Shown piece by piece: positions 62,374-64,000 of a DNA stretch of 64,000 nucleotides; positions within the stretch are counted from its first letter, which is position 1, and the number at the start of each line of letters is the position of its first letter. The position numbers and the translations under genes are program-made. The notes beneath the pieces were generated by a model. That model had not been told where the DNA came from, made no database searches, and worked only from the letters and a program-made list of their open reading frames with translations. The DNA is from Deinococcus cellulosilyticus NBRC 106333 = KACC 11606 (GTDB lineage Bacteria; Deinococcota; Deinococci; Deinococcales; Deinococcaceae). The DNA lies in the NCBI RefSeq assembly GCF_007990775.1, contig NZ_BJXB01000002.1, positions 248,001-312,000 of the forward strand. The letters run 5' to 3'.

Positions 62374-62401
62374 GCTGATCGCTGATCGCTGACGGCTGAC
62401 A
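62374..62401. repeat. GCTGAnn heptamer repeat, copy 3
   Basis: GCTGATC GCTGATC GCTGACG GCTGACA, four units, in the catalase-murG gap; compare 21299 and 52054. Confidence 0.6.
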
Positions 62402-62476
62402 GCCCAATGAACACCCCCACCTTGCCTGTGAAGCCATATAGCAATTTGGCCTGAAAAACATATAAGGTATAGTGCG

Positions 62477-63565
62477 ATGAGTCAGCCTTTGATCGTACTC
62501 GCCACTGGAGGCACCGGAGGACACATTTATCCCGCCGTTGCCCTTGCCCAGGAACTCGCAAAAAGGGGGTATGCTTCCGCCATTCTGGGAATGGATGGGG
62601 GCATGGAAGAGCGCATCGCTCGCCAGGAAAACCTGCCTTTTTACGGGGTCAGCGCTGGAAAGATAGACCGCAGTAAACCCAATCCCATGGAAGTGTTCAA
62701 GGCAGCCAGAGGCTTTACAGAGGCCCGCACTGCCCTGATGCGAATCAAACCCAAAGTTGTTGTTGGATTCGGAGGTTATGCCTCTCTGCCCGGGGTGCTC
62801 TCTGCCCAGTCTCTGGGCATTCCCACCGTGCTGCATGAACAGAATGCCCGTCTGGGCCTCACCCAGAAGCTTGCTCTGGGCCGCGCAAAAAGTGTCACCA
62901 CGGCTTACCCGAAGGTCCAGGGGTTGCCTGAATCCAGGGTCAAGTGGGTCGGCATGCCTGTGCGTGAAAAACGCATGGACCGCAAGGAGGCCCTCAGCCG
63001 CCTGAACCTGCAGGAAGGCCCCCTCACTGTGCTGGTGATGGGAGGGTCGCAGGGAAGCCTTTTTCTCAACCAGTCGGTTCCCGGAGCCCTGGAAGGGGCC
63101 TGCGGCATTGAGGGTCTGTGTGGCGAATATGGCATCCAGGTGATCCATTCCACCGGACCTCGCTGGCTCACCGAGATGGTGCCCAAAGTGCAGCACCTGA
63201 GCTGGTACAAGGTCACGGGTTTTGTGGACAGCACCGCTGCGTGGTCCTGTGCCGACATTGCCATCACACGGGCAGGGAGCGGCACACTGGCAGAGGCAGC
63301 GTTTTATGGGGTTCCTGTGATTGCTGTTCCCCTCTCAAGCTCTGCAGACAACCACCAGCTTTTCAATGCCAAGGCTGTGGAACAGGCCGGAGCAGGCCGT
63401 CTGGTGGAGGAATCCGAAATCACCAAGCTTGGAGAGGTCTTCAAACAGGCCCTCGCAAGCGACCAGCGCAAAAAGATGCGCGACGCTGCCGCCACCCTCA
63501 CCCCTGCTGGAGCGGCTGCCCGTCTTGCCGACGAGGTGCTGCGCATCAGAGGAGGTCAGGGATGA
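62477..63565 (+). CDS. murG: UDP-GlcNAc:lipid I GlcNAc transferase (MurG)
   Basis: 362 residues. Makes lipid II at the inner face of the membrane. GT28 motifs: ATGGTGGHIYPAVALAQEL, VGFGGYASLPGVLSAQSLGIPTVLHEQNARLGLTQKLALG, VMGGSQGSLFLNQ and ITRAGSGTLAEAAFYGVPVIAVPL. The sequence just upstream (TATAAGGTATAGT) looks like a -10 region, so murG-murC probably form a new transcription unit. Overlaps murC by 4 nt. Confidence 0.96.
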   Translation: MSQPLIVLATGGTGGHIYPAVALAQELAKRGYASAILGMDGGMEERIARQENLPFYGVSAGKIDRSKPNPMEVFKAARGFTEARTALMRIKPKVVVGFGGYASLPGVLSAQSLGIPTVLHEQNARLGLTQKLALGRAKSVTTAYPKVQGLPESRVKWVGMPVREKRMDRKEALSRLNLQEGPLTVLVMGGSQGSLFLNQSVPGALEGACGIEGLCGEYGIQVIHSTGPRWLTEMVPKVQHLSWYKVTGFVDSTAAWSCADIAITRAGSGTLAEAAFYGVPVIAVPLSSSADNHQLFNAKAVEQAGAGRLVEESEITKLGEVFKQALASDQRKKMRDAAATLTPAGAAARLADEVLRIRGGQG

Positions 63566-64000
63566 ATTACCATCTCATGGCCGTCTGTGGGATCGGGGTC
63601 AGCGGGCTTGCAAGGCTCCTCAAAGCCCAGGGGCACCAGGTCTCCGGCTGCGATGCGAAAGTCAACGAAATGGGCCAGCAGCTGATCTCTGAAGGGATTG
63701 AAGTCTGGGAGAAACACAATCCAGACCACATCAGTGAAGACCTGACTGCCCTGATTCTCAGCACCGCCATCAAGGACTCTGAGCCTGAAGTGGTGAAAGC
63801 GCGTGAACTCGGGATTCCTGTCCTGAGGCGCATTCAGGTGCTTGATGAGATCATGCAGGGCGCTCCTGCCAGCATAGGGATTGCAGGCACCCACGGCAAA
63901 ACCACCACCACAAGCCTGACCGCTGTCGCCATGATGGGGGCAGGTCTGGACCCCAGTGCTTTTGTGGGAAGTGTGCTTCCCGACTTTGAGGGCAGCAATG
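63562..64000 (+). CDS. murC: UDP-MurNAc:L-Ala ligase (MurC), 3' end outside window
   Basis: First 146 residues only; the frame is open to the window edge. N-terminal Rossmann segment NYHLMAVCGIGVSGLARLLKAQGHQVSGCDA and ATP loop IGIAGTHGKTTTTSLTAVAM identify the Mur ligase, and the HLMAVCGIGVSGLA start with the GTHGKTT loop indicates MurC. ATG overlaps the murG stop (ATGA). Confidence 0.93.
   Translation, partial: MNYHLMAVCGIGVSGLARLLKAQGHQVSGCDAKVNEMGQQLISEGIEVWEKHNPDHISEDLTALILSTAIKDSEPEVVKARELGIPVLRRIQVLDEIMQGAPASIGIAGTHGKTTTTSLTAVAMMGAGLDPSAFVGSVLPDFEGSN

Overview
The window looks like a chromosome segment of a Deinococcus-type bacterium. This is inferred from moderately high G+C, many genes whose -10 box (TAnnnT) lies 5-8 nt before the start codon (leaderless mRNAs, common in Deinococcus), a manganese catalase, a methylmalonyl-CoA mutase alpha subunit and two secreted or cytosolic GH13 glucanases. 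There are no insertion sequences, prophage genes, CRISPR arrays or tRNAs that I can see. Gene density is high and most of the content is housekeeping.

Layout. 0.2-5 kb: a PhyH-type dioxygenase, a GH13 branching-enzyme-like protein, a nucleoside deaminase, and metX under a SAM-I riboswitch. 5.3-9.6 kb: a serine hydrolase lipoprotein, then a ZTP riboswitch driving purH-folD-FTCD-type cyclohydrolase (purine/one-carbon operon). 9.8-18.2 kb: a large amylase lipoprotein, a subtilase lipoprotein, an EcsC protein and small unknowns. 18.2-27.2 kb: an accessory-looking stretch with five paralogs of a small NERD-like fold that has lost the nuclease Glu-x-Lys residues, placed on both sides of the methylmalonyl-CoA mutase gene. 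27-37 kb: enoyl-CoA hydratase, purine nucleoside phosphorylase, a LolD-type ATPase, a CRP/FNR regulator, QueG, AroH, a TetR/beta-lactamase-fold pair, a YyaL-type protein, and an operon of a peptide-type solute-binding protein with bioB behind a BirA-like operator. 38-48 kb: a TPR-like protein, a possible non-coding RNA, two ABC-2 exporter operons each with palindromic operators, a glycosyltransferase, a CDP-alcohol phosphotransferase, the RNase P RNA gene overlapping the 3' end of rluB, and truB. 48.8-55.5 kb: a MerR regulator, alanine dehydrogenase, an Asp23/DhaK-type pair and an MFS transporter. 55.6-64 kb: the division/cell-wall cluster murF-lipoprotein-mraY-murD-ftsW-[Mn catalase]-murG-murC, with murC running off the end.

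The strongest items for follow-up are the five-gene NERD-like paralog group, the BirA-type operator that places a peptide-binding protein in the biotin regulon, rnpB and its promoter lying inside the rluB reading frame, a divergent FolD coupled by overlap to a second cyclohydrolase, and a set of clear autoregulatory operators.
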